Assembly: GCF_041537925.1 (NCBI RefSeq)
Contig: NZ_JBGOSH010000004.1
Coordinates: forward strand, 124,001-188,000
Length of the DNA: 64,000 nucleotides
DNA from: Ruegeria_C sp041537925
Lineage (GTDB): Bacteria; Pseudomonadota; Alphaproteobacteria; Rhodobacterales; Rhodobacteraceae
Reading direction: 5' to 3'
A program made the position numbers and the translations under genes. The notes under the pieces were generated by a model. That model saw nothing but the letters and a program-made list of their open reading frames with translations. It was not told the origin of the DNA and did no database searches. Of this stretch, positions 24,854 through 33,195 are shown piece by piece. Position 1 is the stretch's first letter. Every line of letters begins with the position of its first letter.

Positions 24854-26418
24854 TTGGGCGCATCTTGGCGTTGGCTTGGCTTGCCGCAACACCGGCCATG
24901 GCGCAAACCACGCCGCAGTCCACACCTGAAACAGGTGGGTGGGAGATAGAGCTATATGACCCCGGCGCGGGTCAGGCGCCTGCCGATCTGCTCTTGCCGA
25001 TGCCCTGCGGCGGGTCGATGGCGTTTCAGAAAGTGGTGGTGCCGCTGGATGCCGCCGATCCGCTGGCCGACCGGCGGGTGCGGTTGGGGCAATCCTCAGA
25101 AAGGGCGGGGTATTCCGATTATCTGCGCACGGCGTTTCTGCGTGGCCCGTTCAGCGACGACCCCTCCAGCACGCATTATTACATCTCGCGTTATGAGCTG
25201 ACGCAGGGCCAGTTTCGCGCGCTGCAAGGTGATTGCAGCGACGGGGGGCGTGCCGACCGTATCGCGCGCGGCGGGTTCAGCTGGTTTGACGCGGTGACGC
25301 TGGCGCAGAACTATACCGCATGGCTCTATCGCAACGCGCCCGATAGTTTACCGCGCAGCGGCGATGCGTCCGGCTTCCTGCGCCTGCCGACCGAAGCCGA
25401 GTGGGAATACGCAACGCGCGGTGGCGCCAAGGCAGACCCGAGCGCGTTTTCCGATCCGCGCTATTTCACCGATAGCGATCCGCGGGAGCATGCCTTCTAT
25501 CAGGGTGGCGGGGCGCGCGGGCGGCTTGGGCCGGTCGGGTTGCGAAAGCCCAACCCGCTGGGGCTTTATGATGTCTACGGCAATGCCGAGGAACTGATGC
25601 TGGAACCCTATCGGATGAACGCCGCCGGTCGCGCCCATGGTCAGGTGGGCGGTGTGGTGACGAGGGGCGGTTCTGTCCTGTCCAGCGCGGGCGATCTCTA
25701 TTCGGCGCAACGGACCGAGTATCCGCCGCATGACACCCGCACCGGGCGACCCCTGCGTGGCGAGACCTTTGGTCTGCGGCTGGTGATCGGTGCGCATGTC
25801 TCGACATCTCAGGCGCGGCTGGGCGAGATCGAGGACAGTTGGCGCGCATTGGCCGCAGAGGGCGACGATGCGCAGGGCGATCCGGACCGCACCCTTTCGG
25901 ACCTGATCCGGGCGGAACCGGACACCAAGCGGCAACAGGAACTGGATGCCTTGCAACTTGAGCTACGCCAGAACCGCGATCGCATCCAGACTGCGCTGGA
26001 CCAGTCGGCGCGCGCGGCGCTACTGTCAGGCGCGGTGTTTGTCGAGGCGTTGCGTGATAGTGCCGCCCAGATCGACGCCAAGGCGGCGAGCATTCGGATG
26101 CTGGTCGAACTGCAGCGCACCGGCGGTGGCAGCGGTCTGATGGAACGGCAATTGCGCGGCCATGTCGAAGAGATCAAGCAGATGCGGCGCCAGCGCCAGT
26201 TCTATCTGTTGTCCTATCAGACCGCGCTGGACACATTGGCGACGGATTATGCACCAGACGAAACAGAGCGGCTGCGCATGGTGCTGGAGCAGGACCTGAC
26301 ACAGGCCGGGCAGACCCGTCTTGCGGGCGCATTGGACAGATTCTCGGACGATCTGGGCGTTTATGCGCAAACACCCGATATGAGCCAGCAGGCCCTGATG
26401 AACCTCGCGCTGAACTGA
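24850..26418 (+). CDS. Secreted formylglycine-generating-enzyme (SUMF1)-like protein with helical C-terminal domain
   Basis: A 522-residue protein with a signal peptide (LALAWLAATPAMAQ, cleavage about 19). Residues about 50-320 are the SUMF1/FGE-sulfatase fold: YYISRYELTQGQFRAL, GFSWFDAVTLAQNYTAWL, LPTEAEWEYATRGG, NPLGLYDVYGNAEELM and TRGGSVLSSAG. The two catalytic copper-binding Cys of true FGE should lie after RGGS; here that part (residues SVLSSAGDLYSAQR) has none, so it is unlikely to make formylglycine and may be a binding module. The last about 200 residues are long helices (probable coiled coil). The ATG is preceded by GGGAGG and overlaps the permease stop. It is the last gene of the tight operon. 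Confidence 0.85.
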   Translation: MIGRILALAWLAATPAMAQTTPQSTPETGGWEIELYDPGAGQAPADLLLPMPCGGSMAFQKVVVPLDAADPLADRRVRLGQSSERAGYSDYLRTAFLRGPFSDDPSSTHYYISRYELTQGQFRALQGDCSDGGRADRIARGGFSWFDAVTLAQNYTAWLYRNAPDSLPRSGDASGFLRLPTEAEWEYATRGGAKADPSAFSDPRYFTDSDPREHAFYQGGGARGRLGPVGLRKPNPLGLYDVYGNAEELMLEPYRMNAAGRAHGQVGGVVTRGGSVLSSAGDLYSAQRTEYPPHDTRTGRPLRGETFGLRLVIGAHVSTSQARLGEIEDSWRALAAEGDDAQGDPDRTLSDLIRAEPDTKRQQELDALQLELRQNRDRIQTALDQSARAALLSGAVFVEALRDSAAQIDAKAASIRMLVELQRTGGGSGLMERQLRGHVEEIKQMRRQRQFYLLSYQTALDTLATDYAPDETERLRMVLEQDLTQAGQTRLAGALDRFSDDLGVYAQTPDMSQQALMNLALN

Positions 26419-26615
26419 AACAGTCCGTCGTTTTTGACACGATCCGTAACCCAAGTTCACTTTTACCGGCAATCGGACAGCGAAAAGGCGCTGAAACTTG
26501 ACAAGACGCGGCTGGTTTGGTGGGCTGTGTGGGTCTGTTCATTTAGTCTCGACAGGAAATCTGTCGATCTGGGTTCTGATTGTTATGGGCCCGCGACTTC
26601 AACGAGGTTGTTGAA

Positions 26616-27905
26616 ATGTATACCAAACATATCTGTATGGCAGTGCTGGCCTCCAGCGTCGCACTGATTCCCGCAAAACAGGCCCCCGCGGATGAGGCGG
26701 CGGCCCTGATCGGTGGCGCACTGCTTGGGGGCATCATCGTGAACGAGGTTCACAAGAACAAGCAGCGCCAAAGGGCCGCTACCCAGCGCCAGCGCAGCAC
26801 CGCGCCCAGATATTCGGGCATCTCTTCCGCTCAGCGGCAGCAGAACCGCGACGTGCAGGCGGCGCTGAATTATTTCGGCTATAATGTCGGGGCGGTTGAC
26901 GGGTCGTTGGGACGCAACAGCCGTGCCGGTATTTCGCGCTTTCAGGCCGATATGGGGTATCCGATCGACGGCTACCTCAATGATTACGAGCGCAGCTTCC
27001 TGCTGAATTCGCAACAACGCGCGCTCGCCAGCGCCCATGTGGCCCCTTACAATCAGATCGTTGCCACGCAGGGGCAGGGCGGCTTGCTGCGCACATATCG
27101 CAACGAACAACTGGGCATCCAGACCCCGCAGGTGCAACCTGCCACGGCTCCGGCCCCGGCAGCCCCGGCCCCGACGCCTGCACCCGCGCCTGCTCCGGCG
27201 GCCACACCGGTCAAGACCGACGATGCCGAACTGCCGGATTTCACGTTTGGCCAGACCGCACGCTCGCCCAATGAGCACTGCAACGAGGTCAATGTGCTGA
27301 CCGCAGCCAATGGTGGTCTGACGCAATCAGGTCAGGTCACCGATCCGGAATTTGCTCTGAATGAACAGTTCTGCGTGGCCCGGACTCAGGCGATGGCGCA
27401 AAGTTCACGTCTTGAGGCGACGATTCCCAACATGACCAGCGCCCAGATCCAGGCACAGTGCGATGGTCTGGCGCAGGCGATCGCACCGCAGATCAAAGGT
27501 ATCGACAACGAACCGCCCGCGCGTGTGATCGCAAAGACCAAGACCTTTCTGGAAGGGTCGGGCCGGTCGATGGACCAGTTGCAATCTGCAGGCGAGGTCT
27601 GCCTAGGCATCGGCTACCGCACCGACACGCCGAAACTGGCGCTGGCCTCTGCCGTGTTGCTGACAGCCACGGGTGAGCTTGGCTATGGCGAGTTGGTCAG
27701 CCACCAACTGCGCGAAGGGTTCGGCGTGGCCAAACCCACCGGACAACAAGCGGCCGAGTGGATGAAGCTGGCAGTGAGCGCCGCGCAAAATGGCGGTGCG
27801 GTGTTGGGTCAGAACCCGGACCGGCTGGCAATTCTGAGTGCGGCGAACAATGGCGCAGGCACCGGAACGGCGGCGCTGCCGATCTTCCCGACTACCGAAA
27901 ACTGA
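26616..27905 (+). CDS. Peptidoglycan-binding-domain protein
   Basis: A 429-residue secreted protein. The N-terminal hydrophobic stretch (CMAVLASSVALIPAKQAPAD) is a signal peptide; a glycine-rich segment (GGALLGGIIVNE) follows. Residues about 85-130 match a PG_binding_1 fold (VQAALNYFGYNVGAVDGSLG, then SRAGISRFQADMG). An Ala/Pro-rich linker (about 175-200) leads to a C-terminal helical domain with four Cys of unknown function. It starts 197 bases after the Srf-type operon, so it may have its own promoter, though the terminator at its end also closes that operon. The Cys-rich periplasmic nature and position suggest it belongs to the same system; this is inference. Confidence 0.75.
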   Translation: MYTKHICMAVLASSVALIPAKQAPADEAAALIGGALLGGIIVNEVHKNKQRQRAATQRQRSTAPRYSGISSAQRQQNRDVQAALNYFGYNVGAVDGSLGRNSRAGISRFQADMGYPIDGYLNDYERSFLLNSQQRALASAHVAPYNQIVATQGQGGLLRTYRNEQLGIQTPQVQPATAPAPAAPAPTPAPAPAPAATPVKTDDAELPDFTFGQTARSPNEHCNEVNVLTAANGGLTQSGQVTDPEFALNEQFCVARTQAMAQSSRLEATIPNMTSAQIQAQCDGLAQAIAPQIKGIDNEPPARVIAKTKTFLEGSGRSMDQLQSAGEVCLGIGYRTDTPKLALASAVLLTATGELGYGELVSHQLREGFGVAKPTGQQAAEWMKLAVSAAQNGGAVLGQNPDRLAILSAANNGAGTGTAALPIFPTTEN

Positions 27906-27933
27906 CCGCCGTAAGGTACATATAGAAAAAGAA

Positions 27934-27971
27934 AACGCCCGTCCGTTCTGCGCGGATGGGCGTTCCTTTTT
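27934..27971 (+). terminator. Rho-independent terminator after the peptidoglycan-binding gene
   Basis: A 12-base stem (AACGCCCGTCCG at 27934-27945 with CGGATGGGCGTT at 27953-27964, one G-T pair) and 7-base loop, followed by CC and five T residues. It lies 29 bases after the stop and would end transcription of the whole 11.0-27.9 kb block. The next gene is convergent. Confidence 0.85.
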
Positions 27972-28103
27972 GTCCCTCGGTCAGACCTTGCGATCCGGAT
28001 GTTCAAACCCGGCCTGTCCTATTTATGGGTTTCTAATTCGGCTATTCGAAGCACTCGGTCAATCCGCAGCTACGGCCCGGTCCCGGTGTGTGACGCGAAA
28101 GCC

Positions 28104-28805
28104 TCAACTCGCTGGGTCCGTATACGTGCTCAACTGTTCGGCGATGCGGCGTTTGACGGGCGGCAATTCCCCCAGCACAGGTAGCAGGATGCCCTGAAAC
28201 TCGGCCGCCTTCAGCGCCTGCGGTACGTCTTCGTTGGCATGGCCGCCCTGGCAGGCAAAAAAGGGCAGGCAGATGCCGCGCGCACCGATCCCGCGCGCGG
28301 CGTCTTCGATCGACGGGGGCTCCTCGACAAAGCCGACCCGTATATCGCAGCCGTGGAGCATGGGCTTCAGCATATCGGCAAAGGCATTGACAACCGCCGA
28401 CGGATTGCGGCTGCGGCCCGAGCCATGCGCTGCCAGCACAAGCGTGGTGTCCTGCGGCTGCCAACCTTGCTGCGCCATGGTTTCGGACAATGTTTGCGCG
28501 GCCAGGCGGGGAAGGTCGGGCTCTACGCCCAGAGGGTTCAGAATGGTCAGATCCTGCGCGCCTAACCTGCGCGGCAGCACCTCGGTCACGAACCAACCCC
28601 GCGCCATGAAGAGCGGGTAGACCGGCGCCTGCGAGGGCAGGGTCTGCACCGCCGCATCCAGCTCTCCGGGCGCGGCCAGTGTGGCGCTGGCCAGCGACAG
28701 GCCCGGCGCGTGGGCCTCAACCCCGCGCGCGAACGCGGCCAACTCGGCAGAGGCGGGTTCAGGATCGGAGGGTTGTCCGTGGGCGACGATCAGGGCATCG
28801 GGCAT
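28104..28805 (-). CDS. CbiX/SirB-like chelatase family protein
   Basis: A 233-residue protein with two half-domains of the CbiX type. The first has ALIVAHGQPSDP near the N-terminus and PLFMARGWFV; the second has LVLAAHGSGRSRNP and LPFFACQGGHANEDVP. The His in the first AHG and the final GGHxxxDVP are the usual metal-contact positions of sirohydrochlorin cobalto-/ferrochelatases. It may insert metal into a tetrapyrrole, but no other cobalamin or siroheme gene is near, so the substrate is uncertain. The start was set at the ATG giving MPDALIVAHG; an alternative 18 codons upstream is less likely. It is transcribed towards the terminator of the preceding block. Confidence 0.75.
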   Translation of the reverse strand: MPDALIVAHGQPSDPEPASAELAAFARGVEAHAPGLSLASATLAAPGELDAAVQTLPSQAPVYPLFMARGWFVTEVLPRRLGAQDLTILNPLGVEPDLPRLAAQTLSETMAQQGWQPQDTTLVLAAHGSGRSRNPSAVVNAFADMLKPMLHGCDIRVGFVEEPPSIEDAARGIGARGICLPFFACQGGHANEDVPQALKAAEFQGILLPVLGELPPVKRRIAEQLSTYTDPAS

Positions 28806-28872
28806 GGGGTGTCCTATTGGGGCTTGGGACATAAATGTCGCGGCGTCTGCCAATGTCAATCCGGCGCAGCCG

Positions 28873-29805
28873 TCATCTCAGCAGGGTCAGCCACATCCAG
28901 ACACTCAGCACCGAGGCACCGGTGGCCAGCAGCACCGACGATGCCGCCACCCGTTTCGCGCGGCCATAGAGGCTGGCGAAGATATAGGCGTTGATACCCG
29001 GGGCCATCGCCGCAGTCAGGACGCCCGAGCGGAACAGATCCTGCGGCAGCGACAGGGCGGTGCCGAAGCTCCAGACTAGCGCCGGATGCAACAGCAGCGA
29101 GATCGCGCAGACAAAGGCGATGGTGCGCATGTCGCCTTCGGGCCGGTATTGCACCAGCACGCCGCCCATCGCAAACAGCGCCACCGGAAGGGCGGCGCGG
29201 ATAATGAGTTGCAACGCGTCATCGATCACGCCGGGCATGCTGAGCCCGCTGAAGTTGAAGGCAAAGCCCAGCCCGATCGCGATGATCAGCGCGTTGCGGA
29301 ACATCGCGCGCAGTACTGCCGTCACGGTCTGACGCCCGCCATTGCCGCGATTGCGGATGATCTCCATCACCGTGATGCCGAGGCAATAGCAGAACGGTGC
29401 ATGGATCGACACGATGGCATAGTTGCCCGCCAGGCCTTCGGTCCCGTAGGCTCGCTCGGTGATCGGGATGCCCAGCATCAGCGAGTTCGAGAACAGGCAG
29501 CAGAACCCGATTGCGACGCAATCCTCCCATGGCCTGCGAAACAGAACCCGCGCGCCCATCAACCCGGCGGTGAAGCACAGCGCGGCGGCCAGATAGAAGC
29601 TGATCAGCAGGTCGGGATTGAAACTGCTTTGCAGGTCCAGTTTGGCGATCGCGTGAAACAGCAGGCAGGGGATCGCAAAGCCGGTCGCAAAGCGCATCAG
29701 CGCGTCGTTATGGGGCTGCTTGATATAGCCCACGCCGGTTGCGACATATCCCGCGCCGATCACCAGAAAGACCGGCAGGATGACAGTGGCCAAGGTGTTC
29801 AGCAT
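28873..29805 (-). CDS. AEC-family (auxin efflux carrier-like) transporter
   Basis: A 310-residue integral membrane protein with about ten hydrophobic segments. It starts MLNTLATVILPVFLVIGAGY, as the bacterial AEC (YfdV/MdcF-like) carriers do, with a typical FSNSLMLGIPI segment in the middle and GVLTAAMAPGINAYIFA near the end. These transporters move organic acids such as malonate or malate, or unknown anions; the substrate cannot be predicted here. It ends 67 bases before the chelatase gene and begins 27 bases after the MBL hydrolase, so it may be part of the long minus-strand run that begins near the tRNA. Confidence 0.85.
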   Translation of the reverse strand: MLNTLATVILPVFLVIGAGYVATGVGYIKQPHNDALMRFATGFAIPCLLFHAIAKLDLQSSFNPDLLISFYLAAALCFTAGLMGARVLFRRPWEDCVAIGFCCLFSNSLMLGIPITERAYGTEGLAGNYAIVSIHAPFCYCLGITVMEIIRNRGNGGRQTVTAVLRAMFRNALIIAIGLGFAFNFSGLSMPGVIDDALQLIIRAALPVALFAMGGVLVQYRPEGDMRTIAFVCAISLLLHPALVWSFGTALSLPQDLFRSGVLTAAMAPGINAYIFASLYGRAKRVAASSVLLATGASVLSVWMWLTLLR

Positions 29806-29832
29806 GACGGGTCTGCCGGCATGCGGGTCATG

Positions 29833-30633
29833 TCAGAGCACCAATTCGATTACCATCCCGTCAAAGGCGGGAGTGATGTGGTCGGATGTTTCGGCCTCGA
29901 CAGTGGCGTAATCCAGGTCGAAATGCATGTTGGTCAGGATGCCGCGTTTCGGCTGCGCCCGTGCCATCCACTCCAATGAGCGTTCCAGATGGGCGTGGGT
30001 CGGGTGCGGGTTTCGGCGCAGCGCGTCCAGCACCCAGATATCCAGATTACTGACCGCGTCCCAGGCCTCATCCGTCATCTCGGATACATCGGGCAAGTAG
30101 GCCAGATCGCCAATGCGGAACCCTAACGCGTCGATGCTGCCATGGCCGACCCGAAAAGGCCGGAACGGGATCGGGCCGCCGGGGCCGTCGATTTCGAAAG
30201 TACCATCGATGGTCTTGAGGTCCAGAATGGGTGGGTAGGGTGACCCTTCGGGCTGCACGAAGGCGTAACCGAAGCGGCCGAGCAGGGCGTTCTGCGTGTC
30301 GCCATCGGCCCAGACCGGCACCCGTGCGCGCATGTTGAACACGATCATGCGCAAATCGTCGATCCCGTGCACGTGGTCAGCATGGGCGTGGGTATAGACC
30401 ACCGCATCCAACCGCCCGGTGCCGCTGGCCAGCAACTGGTTGCGCATGTCAGGAGCGGTGTCGATCAGGACTGTCGTGGTGCCCTCGGCCCCTACACGTT
30501 CCACCAGCATCGAACAACGCTGCCGTCGGTTGCGCGGGTTCTCGGGATCGCAATCGCCCCAGAGCCCGCCCAGCCGCGGTACCCCGCCGGAAGACCCGCA
30601 GCCGAGGATCGTGAAGCGCAGCGTATCGCTCAT
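29833..30633 (-). CDS. MBL-fold metallohydrolase (PhnP-like)
   Basis: A 266-residue metallo-beta-lactamase-fold protein. It begins MSDTLRFTILGCGSSGGVPR, with the zinc motif THAHADHVHGIDDLR (near residue 85) and later NPHPTHAHLERSLE and TNMHFDLDY. The GCGSSGGVPR start and the motif arrangement are typical of the PhnP/RNase Z-like phosphodiesterases; many Rhodobacterales carry this gene next to tatD. The ATG overlaps the tatD stop by 4 bases, so the start is secure although the frame is open further upstream. Likely action: hydrolysis of a cyclic or diester phosphate in the cytoplasm. Confidence 0.85.
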   Translation of the reverse strand: MSDTLRFTILGCGSSGGVPRLGGLWGDCDPENPRNRRQRCSMLVERVGAEGTTTVLIDTAPDMRNQLLASGTGRLDAVVYTHAHADHVHGIDDLRMIVFNMRARVPVWADGDTQNALLGRFGYAFVQPEGSPYPPILDLKTIDGTFEIDGPGGPIPFRPFRVGHGSIDALGFRIGDLAYLPDVSEMTDEAWDAVSNLDIWVLDALRRNPHPTHAHLERSLEWMARAQPKRGILTNMHFDLDYATVEAETSDHITPAFDGMVIELVL

Positions 30634-31442
30634 GCGGCGGCCCGGTATTGTGCGGCCTTGGCGAATAGGCGGTCGAAATTCTGCTGCGTTTGCGCAGCAA
30701 AATCGGCGTAGTCCAGCCCGAACAGTTCCGCTCCGACCCGGGCGGTATGCGCGGTAAAGGCAGGCTCGTTGCGCTTGCCGCGATGAGGTGGCGGGGCAAG
30801 ATAGGGTGCATCGGTTTCGACAAGGATACGCTCGACCGGGGCGGCGACGAATATGTCGCGCAATTCCTGGCTTTTGGGAAAGGCGGCGATGCCCGACATC
30901 GACAGGTAGAAGCCCAGATCCAGCGCGGCGCACGCCAGACCGGCGCTGGAGGAAAAACAGTGCATCACGCAGGCATAAGGCGCGTTGCGGTATTCCTCGG
31001 CCAGAATGCGGGCCATGTCGTTATCAGCGGCACGGGCATGGATGATCAGCGGCAGGCCGGTGCGCTGTGCGGCCTCGATATGGATCCGCAGAGATTGTTT
31101 CTGAACCTCTGCCGAGTCGGACGTGTAATGGTAATCCAGCCCGGTCTCGCCAATGCCAACGAATTTTGGATGGGCCGACAGGGTGACCAGTTGGTCAACG
31201 GTGACCATCGGTTCCTCGGCGACGCTCATTGGATGGGTGCCTGCGGCGTAAAAGACCCGTGCATGGGCCTCGGCAATGGCGCGCACATTGGGTTCGTTGC
31301 GCAGCCTTGTGCAGATCGTCACCATGCGCGTCACGCCTGCCTCGGCGGCACGGGCGACGAATTCTGGCAGCTTGCCCTCGAAATCGGGGAAATCGAGATG
31401 GCAATGGCTGTCGGTAATCTGAGGGATCGTGCTGTCGTTCAT
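30630..31442 (-). CDS. tatD: TatD-family metal-dependent hydrolase
   Basis: A 270-residue TIM-barrel hydrolase of the TatD/YcfH type. The metal motif DSHCHLDFPDF is near the N-terminus; GIGETGLDYHY carries the bridging Glu, followed by IHARAADND, CVMHCFSS and LVETDAPYLAPPPHRGKRNEP at the end, all standard for the family. TatD proteins are Mg-dependent 3'-5' DNases and D-aminoacyl-tRNA deacylase relatives; the YcfH form is usually beside holB and tmk, as here. The start overlaps the holB stop by 4 bases and its end overlaps the MBL gene by 4 bases. Confidence 0.92.
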   Translation of the reverse strand: MNDSTIPQITDSHCHLDFPDFEGKLPEFVARAAEAGVTRMVTICTRLRNEPNVRAIAEAHARVFYAAGTHPMSVAEEPMVTVDQLVTLSAHPKFVGIGETGLDYHYTSDSAEVQKQSLRIHIEAAQRTGLPLIIHARAADNDMARILAEEYRNAPYACVMHCFSSSAGLACAALDLGFYLSMSGIAAFPKSQELRDIFVAAPVERILVETDAPYLAPPPHRGKRNEPAFTAHTARVGAELFGLDYADFAAQTQQNFDRLFAKAAQYRAAA

Positions 31443-32560
31443 CCGGTCTGGCCAACGGTTTCCTGCATCTTGAAAACCGTATCTAGGACAAGCGCAGCGG
31501 GGTCAAGGTTGACCGCCTGACCATGTCGTGCGCGGGCCGAGACCGTCGCTGCCGTTTGTGCCCAGGCACGCCCGGCATGAGGTGAGGCGGCAAGTCGTGC
31601 CAGTACCTGTGCCTCGCCACTGGCGGCCTCGGGCGAGGGTGGCTGGCCGCTGGCACCAGTCCGCGCCAACCGGTTGAGTGCGATGTCGATCAGGTTCAGC
31701 AGCAGCTCGAACCGCTCTGCCGCGCCGCGCTGTGCGCTGGCTTCGGCCAGCTTCAGGGCGCGCGGGCGGTCGAGACGCGGCAAGGTGCCCATAATGGCGA
31801 TCAGTTCCTCGTAGATACGCAGCCCGTCCAGATTGATCAGTCGCAGCGCTGCGCCCACCGACCCCGCCGCCAGCGCCGCAAGGTGACCGGCGTCAGACGG
31901 CGCATCGGCCCCGGCCTGATCCAGCGCGGCCTGCATGTCCTCGGGCGAAAGTGGGTGCAGCCGCAGGGTTCTGCAGCGCGAGCGGATCGTCGGCAACAGC
32001 CGCGAGGGCTGGTGTGAGATCAGCAGCAGCGTGGTGCGGGCGGGCGGCTCTTCGAGCATTTTCAGCAGCGCGTTAGCGGCGCTTGTGTTCATCTCGTCGG
32101 CGCTGTCGACCAACACCACCCGATGCCCGCCATCCGCCGAAGATAGGCCAAAGAACTTGCCCAGTCTGCGAATATCATCGACCACGATCTCGTTGCGCAA
32201 GCGTTTGTTGTCACTGACTGATCGGGTCACTGAGGCCAGACCGGGTTCGGCCCCGGACAGAATGCGCCGTGCCACCGGATGCTCGGGATCAACGGCCAGC
32301 GAAGTTGGGGGTGGCGGCGCGCCGAACAACCCGTCCTCGGCGGCAGGAGGCGTGGCCAGCAGGAACCGCGCGATCTGCCAGGCAAGCGTTGCCTTGCCGA
32401 CACCGTTTGGGCCGGTGATCAGCCAGGCATGGTGCAGGCGGTCCGAATTGAACGCTTCCAGAAATGCCTGCTCTGCCTGCGCGTGGCCAAACAGCCTCTG
32501 GGTCTCACGCGGATGCGGTGCGCCGGGGGCCTGGTCTGGTGCTGGAAGATCATCGCTCAT
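31439..32560 (-). CDS. holB: DNA polymerase III subunit delta'
   Basis: A 373-residue clamp-loader subunit. The N-terminal AAA+ domain has a Walker-A-like GPNGVGKATLAW (about residues 49-60), the sensor region VVLVDSADEMNTSAANALLK and LEEPPARTTLLLIS, and a C-terminal collar domain. Delta' does not need ATPase activity; the P-loop here has Ala instead of Ser/Thr after the Lys (GKA), as often seen in delta'. No zinc-binding Cys cluster is present, which is common in alphaproteobacterial forms. It loads the beta clamp at the replication fork. It lies 11 bases downstream of tmk and overlaps tatD by 4 bases, the usual tmk-holB-tatD order. Confidence 0.92.
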   Translation of the reverse strand: MSDDLPAPDQAPGAPHPRETQRLFGHAQAEQAFLEAFNSDRLHHAWLITGPNGVGKATLAWQIARFLLATPPAAEDGLFGAPPPPTSLAVDPEHPVARRILSGAEPGLASVTRSVSDNKRLRNEIVVDDIRRLGKFFGLSSADGGHRVVLVDSADEMNTSAANALLKMLEEPPARTTLLLISHQPSRLLPTIRSRCRTLRLHPLSPEDMQAALDQAGADAPSDAGHLAALAAGSVGAALRLINLDGLRIYEELIAIMGTLPRLDRPRALKLAEASAQRGAAERFELLLNLIDIALNRLARTGASGQPPSPEAASGEAQVLARLAASPHAGRAWAQTAATVSARARHGQAVNLDPAALVLDTVFKMQETVGQTG

Positions 32561-32571
32561 CGTGATGACCC

Positions 32572-33195
32572 TTACAGTGCTTTGAGCACGATGTCCGCCA
32601 CATCCTGCGCGACGTCACCCATATGCCGGTTGCCGTCGATAACACGGAACCGGTCGGCATATTCCCGGGACAGATCCAGAAAACCCTGCCGCATGCGTTT
32701 TTGCAGTTCGGGTCCAAAATCCTCGAACCGCTCTTCGGTGCCCTGCCGCCCCTTGGCGCGTGCCAGGCCGGTTTCGGGGTCCATGTCGATCAGCAGGGTT
32801 AGATCGGGTTCGCGCCCGATCATCAGGTCATGCAACTGATCCACCAGTGCCCGCAGATCCCCGCGCGACAGGCCCTGATACATGCGGGTGCTGTCGGCGA
32901 AACGGTCGCAGATCACGATCTGGCCTGCTGCCAGCGCAGGCAGAATGGTCCGCTCCATATGGTCTCGGCGCGCCGCAGTGAAGAGCAGGATTTCGGTTTC
33001 CGCCGACCAGCGGTCGGGCTCGCCTTCCAGTACCAGCCGCCGGATTTCCTCGGCCCCCGCCGATCCACCCGGCTCACGGGTCAGGATCACCTCGCGGCCC
33101 TGCGTCCGCAGCACATCCGCCAACAGCCGCGCCTGCGTCGATTTTCCGGAACCGTCGATGCCTTCGAAGGTCAGGAACAGGCCCCGCGCCGTCAC
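32572..33195 (-). CDS. tmk: Thymidylate kinase
   Basis: A 207-residue dTMP kinase of normal size. The P-loop is FEGIDGSGKSTQARLL (residues 10-25), the DR motif is ICDRFADSTRMYQG, and the LID region is around DMDPETGLARAKGRQ. It phosphorylates dTMP to dTDP for DNA synthesis. The start ATG overlaps the dacC stop by 4 bases, and holB follows after 11 bases, forming the run dacC-tmk-holB-tatD-MBL on the minus strand. Confidence 0.95.
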   Translation of the reverse strand: MTARGLFLTFEGIDGSGKSTQARLLADVLRTQGREVILTREPGGSAGAEEIRRLVLEGEPDRWSAETEILLFTAARRDHMERTILPALAAGQIVICDRFADSTRMYQGLSRGDLRALVDQLHDLMIGREPDLTLLIDMDPETGLARAKGRQGTEERFEDFGPELQKRMRQGFLDLSREYADRFRVIDGNRHMGDVAQDVADIVLKAL

